Assembly (NCBI GenBank): GCA_936450465.1 | Contig: OW388299.1 | Location: 41,055,548-41,119,547, forward strand | From: Gibbula magus | Lineage: Eukaryota > Mollusca > Gastropoda > Trochida > Trochidae | Reading direction: 5' to 3' | DNA: 64,000 bases | Shown here: piece after piece, positions 23,722 through 35,510 of the stretch | Layout of the letters: every line of letters begins with the position of its first letter | How positions within the stretch are numbered: position 1 is the first letter of the stretch | Notes under the pieces: generated by a model | The model's input: only the letters and a program-made list of their open reading frames with translations | The model's database searches: none | Told to the model about the DNA's origin: nothing | Translations under genes and position numbers: made by a program

Positions 23722-24004
23722 CCCGTGCTGTTATGCATTAAACATAGCATGAATTATGGACTTTTCCGCAAGAATCATGTAATAGTGATTTCTTTTTGAA
23801 TTATTGTTCATCAGTAATCTTATTAGTTTGAAGATATTGATGGGATTTGACAGAAATCGTTATATCTGTTGTCTGCACAATATTTTAGGATCAAGCTTAA
23901 GTCTTTATGATAATGTAAAAGTGCATATCTAATATTACATTGTACATATATCCATGATCAAAGTATGTCCAAGTTGCTACTCTGTTACACTGATGATGAC
24001 AATC
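23722..24004. other. No gene seen
   Basis: AT-rich, nothing recognised. Confidence 0.5.
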
Positions 24005-24262
24005 AGTTTTATTTCCAACTTCCGATATCAGTCCATTTTCTTTTCAACTCTTGATATCAGTCCATTTTCTTTTCAACTCTTGATATTAGTCCATTTTCTT
24101 TTCATTTTCTTTTCAACTCTTGTTATCAGTCCATTTTCTTGTCAATTTTTTTTTATATCAGTCCATTATCTTTTCAATTCTTGATATCAGTCCATTATCT
24201 TTTCAACTTTAGTTATCAGTCCATTTTATTTTTTTTTCATTTTTCTTTCAACTCGTGTTCAG
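24005..24262. repeat. ~29-bp tandem repeat (CAGTCCATTTTCTTTTCAAC)
   Basis: Around eight imperfect units of TCAGTCCATTTTCTTTTC followed by AACTCTTGATA. Confidence 0.85.
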
Positions 24263-25063
24263 TCCAATTAATTTTCCACTGTCACATATATGTGAATTAG
24301 AATCAACGATTTGAGGCTCCATCTTTCAAAGAAGGATAGCTTTTTAGCCGTTTTCCAAGTTTTACTTGAAAAGAAAATATCAAAATATCTGAAATATTTT
24401 AATTAAATTAGTATTGTTCAAATTTGGTATCAAGTTATAATGGCAGGGCAGGATCCCACTATGTCCGTTGAATTTTAATTGAGTTGATTTTAATGGTCAC
24501 AGGAAAAAATGCTTAGTTTTTGCAAAAATAAAGCTTGTAATTATAAAAGAGAAAATACATTGTGTTAGAATATGTTCAAGAACCTTCTGATGCCCGTCAA
24601 ATATTGTGACCTTCAGAGAATCTTCAAGGTCACCACACAAATTATTGCATCATCTAAGAACCATTGATCAGAGTTTGTTAAAATTTGACATATTGACAGG
24701 CAGGGATTGAAAATAACATTTCCTAAGCACAAGTCATTCGAATCAGTTAATTTCCTATACTTGCCCAAAGCCATTTCAGTAGCCAAATGCACCAGTTCAT
24801 ATCATCTTTAAATTAAAGGAGAAGGGAGGAAGAACCACCGAAACCAGAGAGATCTTGGCAGCATACATTTATACATTTACTTTTGTGTCTACATGTTTCA
24901 ACCACTGGGTGGTCTTCATCAGAGCAGGTTGTTGGATTTTGTTCAAATATGCTACCAGAGTTTAGGGACATTGTTTACCAATTATAGAATAATCTGGCAA
25001 CCCTTGCAAATTCTTAGTCAGGATATTTGTTTATCGTTCGCTGAGGAAATTTTTAATTTGATA
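24263..25063. other. No gene seen
   Basis: ACATGTTTCAACCACTGGGTGGTCTTCATCAG near 24890 (a short hairpin ACCACTGGGTGGT plus CTTCATCAG) resembles terminal motifs of Penelope-like or similar retroelements, but no reverse transcriptase was seen. Confidence 0.35.
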
Positions 25064-25103
25064 TTTTAGCTCATCAGGTTTGAAAGTTTGTACACTTTAT
25101 CAC

Positions 25104-25151
<48 letters not shown>

Positions 25152-25705
25152 CTAAAAGCAATTTCCCGAAAAACCATTTAACGACTTCTTCTCAGAAAGC
25201 AGTTGACATAGGAAGCTGATTTTTTCAGAATAGCATCTTAATCACATGTAGATTCAAGTTTGTTCATTTGGACTTGACCCCCAATCTCAGTGTCATCTCT
25301 TGAGGACTTTGATCAAATGTTCATTGTGTTTTGGTCAGGTCTTTGTGAATCATTTTTACACTTGTAAGTAGGATTCATCAATAAGGTATACTACTTGAGA
25401 TGAGTTTTGTATTGTTTCTCTACAAAATTTATACCATTTTGTTTGATGATTTGGGGAATATGTTTACTCTATTTTGATTGGGAGGACCACCTTTTCTTTA
25501 ATATCTTTACAGGAATTGTAATACTTGGACAACCCGTTTTATCAAAAGGTTGTGTCCAGTCATGTGTTTGTTATGCACTGACAATATCAAGATTGCGATT
25601 TTTCAGGGCAGGAGGTTTGCATTATATTGAGAACAATCTAATTCAGTTTTCAACATCGAACAATATAAACTCTGATGAGCTGCAGAGCCCATGGCTCTAT
25701 TTTCT
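25064..25705 (+). mobile_element. Element family G, copy 3, diverged
   Basis: TTTTAGCTCATCAGGTTTGAAAG at the start, (TA)n at 25110-25150, and CTGATGAGCTGCAGAGCCC then ATGGCTCTATTTT at the end. The interior is mostly unlike copies 1 and 2. The 101-codon plus frame inside is unsupported. Confidence 0.65.
25110..25150. repeat. (TA)n microsatellite
   Basis: About 20 uninterrupted TA dinucleotides. Confidence 0.97.
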
Positions 25706-26411
25706 TAAATAATAAAACTATAAAAAATATCATTTGTCATGGTGAGAAAAATGCTTCCAATATTCATATATCAACATGTGTCTGTGGTAATATAAGTGGT
25801 AAACATTTGTTTTACATCATAGATATTTTCCCCAAAGCTTATTAACTGACACCTGTTAAACTGATATAATCCAGGTGTTATGAAGCTGAGTATAATTACC
25901 TGTATTCATCAGATAGAGTGACTGTGCTGTGTCACTATTTACACAACAAACAGATGTTTCAAAAACTCTTTTTTATTTTCACAATGTTCACTCATTCAGC
26001 ATTTTTCTCTCTCTAAGATTTATGATTTTGATAGCAAATAGAATTAAATTTGGATACTCCTTGTGAAAATTTTAACATGTATTATGCGAAAATTATTATT
26101 GCAAAACTATTAGGAATGGCCTTTTCACATGTACAGCTGGCTAACAAAGAAAATAATCCATTAATGGTCACTGTAAAGATATTCTTGCCAATATTCCCAA
26201 ACTCGGTGGTTGAGCATTTATCACAAAAATTTGTATCATGTAGTGTTAGATTTGGATTCACATTATCTGCTATAGCACAAATTCTGGTACTTTTTTCGGG
26301 GAGAGTCCCTTATGGATTATATGATATTGCTGTCATGACACTAAACAAATATTGATATTCCTAGAAAAAATTGTATCATGATATTGCTATGTTTAACTTC
26401 AGATGTACTAT
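25706..26411. other. No gene seen
   Basis: A 101-codon plus frame (26050-26355) is fairly protein-like but shows no known motif. Confidence 0.35.
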
Positions 26412-27122
26412 GTTTAAAGGTACATCCATTGTGTAATTGGGGATCACATATTCCAAACGTTACAAATGGTCAACTGTTTGAGAGGTATTATAGAAGTTGG
26501 TGAGATGAAGAAGACAAATATTTTATGGATGATCAACTTCTTTATTAACAATAGCGATGTTTCGGTATAGATCCTTATACCCTAATCAAGCATATAAGGA
26601 TCTATACCAAAATGTTGCTATTGTTAATAAAGAAGTTGATCATCCATAAAATATTTGTCTTCTTCGTTATAAATGGTGTTACTTTATCGAGAAGTACCGA
26701 CTGTTACCCAAAATTACCATTTTGATGATAGTCGACTTAGTATATTGACAATATGAATTCAGGTAAGAGAAATGATTTCTGATCGAAAACCGGACAATGT
26801 ATCGCGAATGACGCGTGCCAAAGAGTCAAACATAATATTGGAACCTTATTAATGACAGAAAAAATGACAAATTTTGGTTGATTATGTTAAATAGGACATA
26901 TAACTACTGTGCATGTAAATGGGACGTGCAGTTTCAGTTTCTACACATGCAGAATGATGTTACTCATTTTTAATTGGAAACTAGTAATTATGATATATTT
27001 GGCGATTTGGGATAAATATGCAAGCTGAGTGAAATTATTTGTTATGTAAACAGCAAATATGGTATGATGGAATGTATTAAAGCAAAATCATATTTTATGA
27101 AACACAATGGATGCACCTTTAA
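26412..27122. mobile_element. MITE family C carrying a long palindrome
   Basis: Inverted ends TTTAAAGGTACATCCATTGT and ACAATGGATGCACCTTTAA; TTAA borders both ends. The 26507-26665 hairpin lies inside, so one element may have landed in the other. Confidence 0.75.
26507..26665. repeat. Long palindrome, ~73-bp arms
   Basis: GAAGAAGACAAATATTTTAT ... is inverted at 26593-26665, one or two mismatches, loop about 13 bases. A single-arm relative (AAGAAGTTAATCGTCCATAA, CTTGTCTTCT) lies at 52991-53056, so this is a dispersed family. Confidence 0.9.
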
Positions 27123-27415
27123 CAACACAACGATATACGTCATCTTTTTGGTAGAGTATTGTCTCCTTCACAGCTTCATGTTAGAGGGACCATATTGAAT
27201 CAGTTTGTCTTCATAGACTTGAGGTATCAGGCGTAAACAATTGGGAAATCAGATTAGCAATCACTGCCAGAATTGATTGGATAAGATCCTCTGGATTGTC
27301 CAGTCAGTCAATAGAAGCTTTTAGTGGTATGAGGAGGCAACAGAGATTTAAGGGAAGGTTCTATCGTATTTTTGTGGAAACGGACATTCCTGTTTGTACA
27401 TGTTAATACATTGCT
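27123..27415. other. No gene seen
   Basis: GGTTCTATCGTATTTTTGTGG near 27358 resembles GGTTCTATCGGGGC near 28726, a diverged dispersed repeat. Confidence 0.4.
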
Positions 27416-27830
27416 ATCTGCCCGGCATATAATGCGGGGGATATAGTCGTTGGCTCCGTCCGTCTGTTTGTCCATTTGTCTGTCCTGTCCATCTGTCCGT
27501 CCGTATTCACATCATTTCCGGAGCTCAACTCAAAAAACTTTAGTCCTAGCTTAACGAAACATGGTATGTTGACTTTTTTTCACTTATGTAGTTGTGTTTT
27601 TTTAGGTTTGCAACTTTCTGGAGTTTTTAAATTTTGGCATTTTTTCTCTTGATGGCTCTTGTTTTGACAAACCAGTTGAAACATATTACTGATCGTAATG
27701 TTTTGGTGACATGACAATTTGAGAAAGATTATCACTTATCAAAAAAATAAACAATGAGAAGTGGAGCCATTGGAGCTACAAGTGTGGAAAGCTTTGCTTC
27801 AGCATAATACGACATTGTTGATGAGTTTAA
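27416..27830 (+). mobile_element. Family-H-like element, 5' end
   Basis: CTGCCCGGCATATAATGCGGGGGATATAGTCG recalls the family-H hairpin, followed by CCGTCCGTCTGTTTGTCC. The 3' end is not identified; the end coordinate is approximate. Confidence 0.5.
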
Positions 27831-27843
27831 TGATGAATTATTT

Positions 27844-28005
27844 AAGAATTGACTTCAAAATTTATTAAGTTCATGGAGGTATAAACATAAAAAACGCTGT
27901 GCAAACTGTAAATCTGCAAAGCGGATTTACGCCAAGTTTGCACAGCGTTTTTTAAGTTTATACCTCCATGAACTTGCCGTAATAAATTTTGAAGTCAATT
28001 CTTAT
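27844..28005. repeat. Long palindrome, ~70-bp arms with inner hairpin
   Basis: AAGAATTGACTTCAAAATTT ... AAACGCTGTGCAAACT is inverted as AGTTTGCACAGCGTTT ... AAATTTTGAAGTCAATTCTT with few mismatches. The centre folds again (GTAAATC-TGCAAAGCG-GATTTAC). Confidence 0.9.
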
Positions 28006-29135
28006 AAATAAATATACTCATACCTGATGTTTTGACAAGGTTTCATTGCTCCAAATATACAAATTTGCAACACTTAGAGCTGTACTATTTATGCGGAGGA
28101 AGACACAAGATGTCAAATCAAAACGTCATTGGATCATTAGCACCGCCTACAACGCGTTCATCAGCCAATGAAAATCCATAACGCAACTTGTCATGTGACC
28201 TTATCTTATGTGACGTCACAAAATTAAGTTTATGCAGGTATGAACTGAATCACTATGACAGCTAGTGTTCAGTGAATCAGGTTCATGCAAAGCAATTGCT
28301 ATTTATTTATTTTTGGATATTCTGCCAATATATATGTTTATTATTACAAAATTAGTAAAAATAATGCATCTTTCCCCTTTCATGTAATGCACCAAAACAA
28401 AATGGTGGATACTCCCATAGAACTCCCTCTTTAACTGTTTGAGACCTGTTTGATCTTCTATTCACAGACAAATACGCTCTATACATGAAACCTCTCAAAG
28501 AGCCTTTCTTTATCACCTCTCTGTCGGAAAACTAGATGAAACAAAGCTGTTAAGTAATTGTCGACTCAATCTCTGGATTATATGCCACAAGTCCATCTCA
28601 TGAGGAAATGTCTTCTTTTAGGCAGATCTGTGAGCACAATTAAGTCCAGACTCTATTAACTGTAAACCTTGAGTACTGCATTGAGGGGAGATAGGGGGTG
28701 AGGTGATATGGGATATAAAAGAAGGGTTCTATCGGGGCTTTTTTTGTGGAAAAGAAATTCGAAAGGATACTCCTTTTTACACATATATGTTATTAATTCA
28801 TGATTTAAACACAGTAAATTTGAAAGATATACTAATGAAGGTAATATTTTGATGACTTTATATTTCACAACTTGATAAATACAAGCGCTCATTTGTTGGT
28901 AAATAAAAACAATGAAAACTGAAGCCCTTCGATCATTCATCGGCGCTGCGAGTCGGGAAAAATTCACTACAGCTTAACAGCACCTTTTTTAAAATTAGTT
29001 TTATAACATATTATGAGTTACTATGTGAATACTCTATTAGTAAGTGACTTTAGTTATTAAAATTTGTAAAATTAAGTACAATATAGCATGTTTCATTTCA
29101 CGTTATGTAAAAAATCCAATATGTGGACAAATCCC
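28006..29135. other. No gene seen
   Basis: A 103-codon minus frame (28656-28967) has no motif. Apart from the GGTTCTATCGGGGC relative of 27358 nothing stands out. Confidence 0.4.
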
Positions 29136-29172
29136 TCCCTTTAACACTGCTGTCAAGAGTATTTCACTTAGG
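29136..29172 (-). mobile_element. SINE family 1, 3' fragment, minus strand
   Basis: TTTAACACTGCTGTCAAGAG and TATTTCACTTA match the inverted SINE tail. Confidence 0.55.
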
Positions 29173-29246
29173 CCCTATGAAACGGTACACTTGAGACCCT
29201 AGTTTAACACTTATACCCTGAAAAATAATTTTTGTATGTGAAGAAA

Positions 29247-29296
29247 AATATTGAAAAGGAGCCTTTTCCATTTCGTACAGTCTCCTTTTCAATATT
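29247..29296. repeat. Hairpin, 15-bp arms
   Basis: AATATTGAAAAGGAG (29247-29261) and CTCCTTTTCAATATT (29282-29296). Confidence 0.85.
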
Positions 29297-29390
29297 TAAT
29301 AAAATGGTGATATTTTCAAAATAAATACTTCTTTCAGAGACTTGAGTGTAAGACTTTTGAGACCCTTTGTTTCGGTACATTTTCCGTGAT

Positions 29391-29578
29391 TTTGATTTGG
29401 GGTTTAACACAGCTTTCAAGATTATTTCACTTGTATCACGACTGCTGTTGTAATTGCAAGGAGAAAGCTCGCAACACAATTGTGTCTATGCATCGTGGTA
29501 AAACCTGTGAGCATCGGCTGGATTTAACATATCATGGGTGGCGCAAAAATTTAGTGTTACATTGCACCTAAAATTTTG
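29391..29578 (-). mobile_element. SINE family 1, diverged, minus strand
   Basis: Reading the complement: CAATGTAACACTAAATTT, CCATGATATG, GCATAGACACAATTG, TGATACAAGTGAAATAATC, then GTTAAACCCCAAATCA, the family body and tail. The head is missing; a degenerate tRNA-like GGGTTCAAATCCTGCC at about 29726 may belong to another remnant. Confidence 0.65.
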
Positions 29579-30035
29579 GAGCTGTGCCACTCTGCATCTC
29601 TGCATCAGAGGGGTACTGAATGTAAAATTAGCTTAACGACTGTATGGACTTCATCTTTCAGTGAAGAATTGGTGACTGAATTAGTAAGTTGTTGGAACAT
29701 TAAGTGCTGTGATTGGTGCCTGACTCTGAGGGTGTGGGTTCAAATCCTGCCATGGACTTGTTCTGAATTTGTACAAAAACTTGCCATGGCAGATCTATAG
29801 AAGGGGGTTCCTTTTGAAAAAATTACCATGTAAATTTGAAAATTCCTGGAACCGGAAACTATGATTTGTACTATTACAGTGTCATCCCAAATATAACAGT
29901 GTTAAATTTGTTCAATATCTAAATGTCATCTATTTCTAATAACAATAAATTTGTGGAAACTCATTAGTAACTCACTGACTATGTTTCATGTATTTCTAAT
30001 GATAAATTTGTTTATACATGTATTTGTGTTATTAA
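29579..30035. other. No gene seen
   Basis: Degraded repeat-like DNA; the 74-codon plus frame runs over the tRNA-like remnant and is not a gene. Confidence 0.4.
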
Positions 30036-30038
30036 AAG

Positions 30039-30124
30039 AGAATCTCACCCTCGTGTCTTCTGATATCAAATATATCAACATGAGTTGATATATTTGATAC
30101 CAGAAGACACGAGGGTGAGATTCT
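30039..30124. repeat. Near-perfect palindrome, 41-bp arms, 4-base loop
   Basis: AGAATCTCACCCTCGTGTC ... ATATCAAC, loop ATGA, GTTGATAT ... GACACGAGGGTGAGATTCT, one mismatch. Flanked by short GATG/TGATG-rich sequence to 30310. Confidence 0.95.
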
Positions 30125-30386
30125 ATTTATCTTGCAAAATCATTCTTTATTACGTTTCAATGAAACAGTGTACACTCTGAGCAAAGCTCTGGCAGTTGAC
30201 TACCAATGTGATGATGTCTTAACGATGTGATGTCATCATGTTTATGACATCATAGCATTGTGATGTCATTACTCGATGATGTAAAATCATTGTGATGTCG
30301 TGTAGTTGATGGTGACAGGGCATTGTGCAAAATCTACTGCCAAAACAATATCTCCTAGAAGCTATCGCTTTATCTCACACAATTAA

Positions 30387-30690
30387 AGGAGCAGGATAGT
30401 GCAGTGGTTAGCGCATTCGGCTTCGGATCAAGAGGTCCGGGGTTGGAATCCCGCCAGGGGCACGGCAGTAGAGAACTGTTTTACATGCACTAAGGTTTGT
30501 GTGCAATGCTACACTGAATTTCAGCGTAGTACCACCCATGGTTCGCTAGTTCCAGCCGATGTTCGCAGGTTTCACTGCAATGCATAGCAACATGGCATGG
30601 CGTTGCAGGCTTTCTCCCTGCCATAATACTAGCAGCCGCGACGTAAGTGAAAAAAGGCGTTAAACTCCAAATCACCTCACCTCACCTCAC
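30387..30690 (+). mobile_element. SINE family 1, near full length
   Basis: GGATAGTGCAGTGGTTAGCG head, B box GGGTTGGAATCCC (one change), full body and tail; the tail merges into the (CACCT)n array. About 30 bases between head and body are missing relative to the 19754 copy. Confidence 0.85.
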
Positions 30691-30783
30691 CTCTGTGACC
30701 TCACCTCACCTCACCTCACCTCACCTCACCTCACCTCACCTCACCTCACCTCACCTCACCTCACCTCACCTCACCTCACCTCA
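30671..30783. repeat. (CACCT)n array at the SINE 3' end
   Basis: About 20 copies of the pentamer, an expansion of the tail CTCACCTCACC. Confidence 0.95.
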
Positions 30784-31210
30784 GCCATATCTCCTGAGGA
30801 AAACACAATAAGTGACTCATTGACAATGAAATTCTAAGTATATTTATGTTAGTGAAATCACCAGGCAACTCTTTTACTTTACTGCATGTATTTCTAATAA
30901 TAATATTTGTATATATTTGTGTTAGTAAACATAGCAGGTATTGATTAATTGACTTGGTACAGATTGGATATTTGTGGTAACAGTCTGTTCACAGAGATTG
31001 AACTGTAGTTTAATTATGATGGACCGGAAATAATAATTCCATTCTTTCCTTAAATAAGGTGACTAACTGATGAACCAGCTGATAGTATGACAAATAGCTA
31101 GGAGTCCTTGTATAATAAAATACGAATGATATAACAGGCGATATGTCCTATTCTCTAAGCAGTTTGACTGACCACACAATTGACCACACCACTGAACACA
31201 CCACTGAACA
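30784..31210. other. No gene seen
   Basis: AT-rich; ACCACACCACTGAACACACC at 31180-31213 is a short tandem repeat. Confidence 0.5.
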
Positions 31211-31221
31211 CACCAGGATCA

Positions 31222-31505
31222 GGGGGCGGGATAGCGCAGTGGTCAGCGCGTTCGGCTTCGGATCAAGAGGTCCGTGGTACGAATCCCGCCATGGGCACAG
31301 CAACTTTGTCTGCAATAGAGAACTGTTCTACACGCAGTATGGTTTGGGTGCAATTTTACACTGATTTTCAGTGCAGTACCATTCATGGTTCGCTAGTTCC
31401 AGCAGTTTCTCTGAGGTTTCATTGCAATACATAGCCACATGGTGTTGCAGGCTTTCTCCCTGCAATAATACTAGCAGCGGCATTAAACCCCAAATAACCT
31501 CACCT
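31222..31505 (+). mobile_element. SINE family 1, near full length, target duplication
   Basis: GGGGGCGGGATAGCGCAGTGG head to AACCTCACCTC. Flanks CACCAGGATCA (31211-31221) and CACCAGGAACA (31506-31516) are an 11-bp duplication with one change. Part of the 3' body (GCGATATAAGTGAAA) is deleted. Confidence 0.88.
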
Positions 31506-31516
31506 CACCAGGAACA

Positions 31517-32228
31517 AGGATTATTACACCAAAGTCATGTTACAATACCAAATACTCCAAAATTGCAATATGTCCACACTTAACAAAGAAGGAGGGTAGG
31601 CATTTCTGGGTACTTCTTAAGAAAGATGTAAACTGGACTGATATTGACATCGATGTTGAGAATATCAGGGAATGTTTTGTTGTAATGTACTGTATTCTGT
31701 ACTGTATGGCTCTGTTAGAAGAGACACCGTGATATTGCACATTGATTTGATTGACTGTTATTATTGATAGAGTTTGAGAAGGGAAATTACTGTATGTGGT
31801 TGAACTTGACAACGCTTATTGTGACGGGGTACTTATTATGAGACCGATGTTTCTTCTCATTACACATGGAGATTATTAACAAGTGTGTTTCCATATACGG
31901 AACAATATGTATTGTTAATATCATATATATGGAATGTATGCAATTCTTAAAAAAATGTTTTAAAAAAACCCTGATTTCCTGTTCATGTAGAAATTTGTAA
32001 TTCATCCCTCAAAGAACTGCTAAATGGTTAGTCGAATGGTGCTAGGCGTCTGGAGGTCCCTCTCTATTAAGATTCATTTTGTACACAGGAAATTGAAGCT
32101 AACGTTAGGATACATGTCACTGCTACTGTTGGTTAACGGTGCACTGAAGTTTTTTGGAATTATTTTGACTTTGTTAGAAATATAAATGTATTGTACCATA
32201 TCAAATTATTATACCTTTACCTATGAAG
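31517..32228. other. No gene seen
   Basis: Nothing supported; short frames on the minus strand lack motifs. Confidence 0.45.
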
Positions 32229-32477
32229 CATCCCGCCAGGGGCACGGCAACTTTGTCTGCAGTAGAGAACTGTTCTACACGCAGTCAGGTTTGGGTACAA
32301 TTCTACACTGAATTTCAGTAGTACCACCCATGGTTCGCTAGTTCCAGCCGCTGCTCGCAGGTTTCACCGCAGTGCATAGCCACATGGCATTGCGGTCTTT
32401 CTCCCTGCCATCATACTAGCAGCCGTGAAATAAGTGAAATACTCTTGAAAGCAGCGTTAAATCACAACTCACTCACA
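32229..32477 (+). mobile_element. SINE family 1, 5'-truncated
   Basis: Begins within the B box (CATCCCGCCAGGGGCACGG) and continues through body and tail to AACTCACTCAC. Confidence 0.85.
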
Positions 32478-32571
32478 TGAAGCAGTGAGGGTACATCTTT
32501 GTGAGGCGTCTGTCCGTCCATCTGTCCATTCTGTGTCTGTCGGTCCGAGCATGCTTGAGTATTGTATATTT

Positions 32572-33420
32572 GGTGTATGGACAAAAGCCCACCCTGACAA
32601 AAGCCCACAAGGACAAAAGCCCATAGGACTAAAGCCCACCCTGACAAAACCCCACAGATACTAGGACAAAATCCCACACTTGTATTTAACAACTTTTATT
32701 CAATAATAATACATTGGAAATACATTTGAATAGCAATAACAGTAATAACAGTGGTCACAGCACAATACAGCACTAAAAGCATATATCATATCATACTTGG
32801 AGTTTTTCATCTTTATTAGATAAAATACAAATATTTTAGATATTTCACATTTCATAAATAAAATACATACTTCAGCACTGAATCATCTTAGGATCTGAAG
32901 GATGGGAGTGGTCATGAACCAGTTCTGGATCTTCCATCTGCATTATAGAAGAAGAAGAAGAAAGAAGAAAAGTAGTTTATTTCGGTGTCACGTGCTTATA
33001 TACATTTCACATATGGCATAAACAAACAACATTCACATTATATAAAAACATTGCAGATAAAAAGATAGCACCCGGCCTACAAAGGCCTATGAGACACCAT
33101 ATTACTTTTTCATATTAAAATATAGATAAATATGGGTATAAAACATTGAATATACAAGGATGGAGTAAACATTAAAATTAAAATTAAGTGAGGCGCAACC
33201 TCCGTCTATACATATTACATAGTTAACAACTCACTTATATCCTTGTCAGTTATCAACACATGCTCAACTACAAACAATACATTCTCTACTCTACTAATTA
33301 AGATTGGTGAGCTTTTGTCTACATATGAGAAAATAGGTGTGGGGTTTTGTCTGGGTGGGCTTTAGTCATATGGGCTTTTGTCAGGGTGGGCTTTTGTCAG
33401 GGTGGGCTTTAGTCCTACAA
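32572..33420. mobile_element. Element with terminal inverted repeats built of ACAAAAGCCCACCCTG units
   Basis: The left arm (32576-32680) is a tandem series GGACAAAAGCCCACCCTG, GGACTAAAGCCC, GACAAAACCCCACA; the right arm (33335-33418) is its inverse. TTGTATATTT and TCGTATATTT just outside (32563-32571, 33422-33430) suggest a target duplication. The interior includes (GAA)n at 32948 and no long frame. Superfamily not recognised. Confidence 0.7.
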
Positions 33421-33430
33421 TCGTATATTT

Positions 33431-34033
33431 CCAACATTATTCGTAGACTGTATCCACTTGGTGGACTGGTTCTGGCTTTTGAAGGAATTCATCAATGACT
33501 TAATTTGCATTCTTTAACATTTGTTTAATTTTGTCTGCATTTTATATATCCATCAGCAGTTATGAGAGATGTTTCATATTATAGAAAGATTATACAGGAT
33601 GGTTTAGTTATGCCTTTTGAAGAGATTTTACAGTTTTCATCTAAATTGCATTGTAAATCTTTGTCCGAAACATACTTTAGAATTTATTAACTAGATGGCC
33701 TTGTGTCTTTTGGAGACATTTTCTTTTTCATTACCAAATTCTATATATTATATAATTTTTAAAATTTTGTCTCAGGGAACAGTTTTTGTTTGTGACTCAT
33801 GGTAATCATACAATATGAAGAAATCCGGAAAGGTTTTCTGGTTTTGCTTATTAGCATTACTTGCATTAGGATGTTAGTGTCACTTAACATGTTTTCTTTA
33901 TCTTATTGCCAATTATAATTCTCTCATTTTTTAATATCTTTGAAGAAATATTAAGAAGTGTGACAAAATTTATGGTTCATTATTAAAATATATGCGAATG
34001 GTATCAAAATTGACAAACATACTTGACTTGTTT
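33431..34033. other. No gene seen
   Basis: AT-rich, no structure noticed. Confidence 0.5.
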
Positions 34034-34363
34034 TTAACCCCCGGGTGAAACCCAAGGGGGTTACTGTTGTGGCACAGTCTGTCTGTCCATCCATTTGTCT
34101 GTCCGTCCCAAAAACGGTACTCATGTTCTGAAATCAACTCAGTTTTTGACCAATCTTTCTCAAACTGTACACATTCTTTGGATATATATCAGTGATATGC
34201 ATGTGCTTTTTGGGGACCAATCGATTTAATATTTTCAGAATTATTGCCCTTGACTTTCCAATTCCATACTGACAGTACCTGTGTTCTAATCTTTCATAAA
34301 CTGCTTATTTGGAGGATAATATAAGGAACCCGGGGGCTCTACCCAGCTCTCAGAGCACTCTTG
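34034..34363 (+). mobile_element. Family-H-type hairpin element, short
   Basis: 5' hairpin AACCCCC-GGGTGAAACCCAA-GGGGGTT, then TCTGTCCATCCATTTGTCTG, then GAACCCGGGGGCTCTACCC, hairpin-like GAGCTCTCAGAGC-type 3' end and CTCTTG. Same plan as families G and H: G/C hairpin, GTCC-rich stretch, 3' hairpin, CTTG. Confidence 0.6.
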
Positions 34364-34881
34364 TCTTTGGCTGTTTTGCATATTTATCAGATTTGAATAC
34401 CAAGTACAGATTGCCTCATTGCACCGATATCACCGATATCACCCTCTATAATTATATGATAAAAATATAAACAAACTGCCAGTTCTTGAAGTTTTGTTTG
34501 CTTTTTCGTTCTAAAATATAGTTTCTAAAACATTCATATGTTTACATTGTATACATCCAGTTATTATTTCATGGTTGAAATTGTTGTTTAATAATTCTAC
34601 AAGATGTTACAATTGGTCAGCGCAGTGGTCAGTCAAGGTCAACATATCTTAGTATTCTCAATGTGTATGTGCCAAAACTAATATTTGTACTGAATAAATG
34701 GATTTGTTCCTTGTTAGCATGTGTTTAATGGACTTACAAGACGTGTCACCTCCATGTCTCCAGCTGGGTGTCAATCTATCTCAGAGATAATCCTGGGCTG
34801 CAATTTCTCCCCACTTCCTTCCTTCATGCAGGCCAGTGACAGCTTATAATGAAGACAAAGTAATAGTTTGGGTTACCAGTA
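34364..34881. other. No gene seen
   Basis: CACCGATATCACCGATATCA at about 34425 is a small duplication; nothing else. Confidence 0.5.
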
Positions 34882-35469
34882 AGGCTGGGCACACTATGTC
34901 AGATTTTGTTTGCGATGCGTTGGGTTGCGTTGCGTTTTTCCGCACTCTACACGCATTAAGAAAGAGCGTTACATATTGCATTTTATAAAAAGTTCATTTA
35001 GGTGCTATATATCTCTAGTGTATTGTAGTCTGCAGATATGGGTGCCAACAAAGCTATGCTCTCATTGGAAGAGGAAGAGGAAGAAATGGTGACAAATTTC
35101 TCTGTAATCAGCGTCAGTTTTTTTTTACATATATAATTATTATGTCGGCAATAATAATATCAAATATTTTTTTCCAAACTATATAAAAAGCGCGATTTTT
35201 AATTATGGGTCAACATATAATCATAGCACGCATGGTACATGGGCCTACCCACTTTCCTTCATGTGGTTTGAGTGGGGAAACGAGAATTGTAAAATATCCC
35301 TCATGTTATTTCCTTTGCAATGCAATAAAATAGGTGCAGTACCTATTCTCATCGCATCGGATCGCATTGCATTGACGCATCAGACGTAGTGTGCGCGGCC
35401 TATGAAAAATACACTGTGTTTTTTAATGTATCTCATAATTCATGGCATGGCATAGTGTGTGCCCAGCCT
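34882..35469. mobile_element. MITE family E (AGGCTGGGCACAC)
   Basis: Inverted ends AGGCTGGGCACACTATG and CATAGTGTGTGCCCAGCCT. Both subterminal parts carry ATGCGTTG/GCATCGGATCGCATTGC-type repeats in inverse orientation. The 60-codon frame inside is not a gene. Confidence 0.78.
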
Positions 35470-35510
35470 AACCAAAGCTACCAGTGTCAAGACTGATACC
35501 AGTAGCTCCC

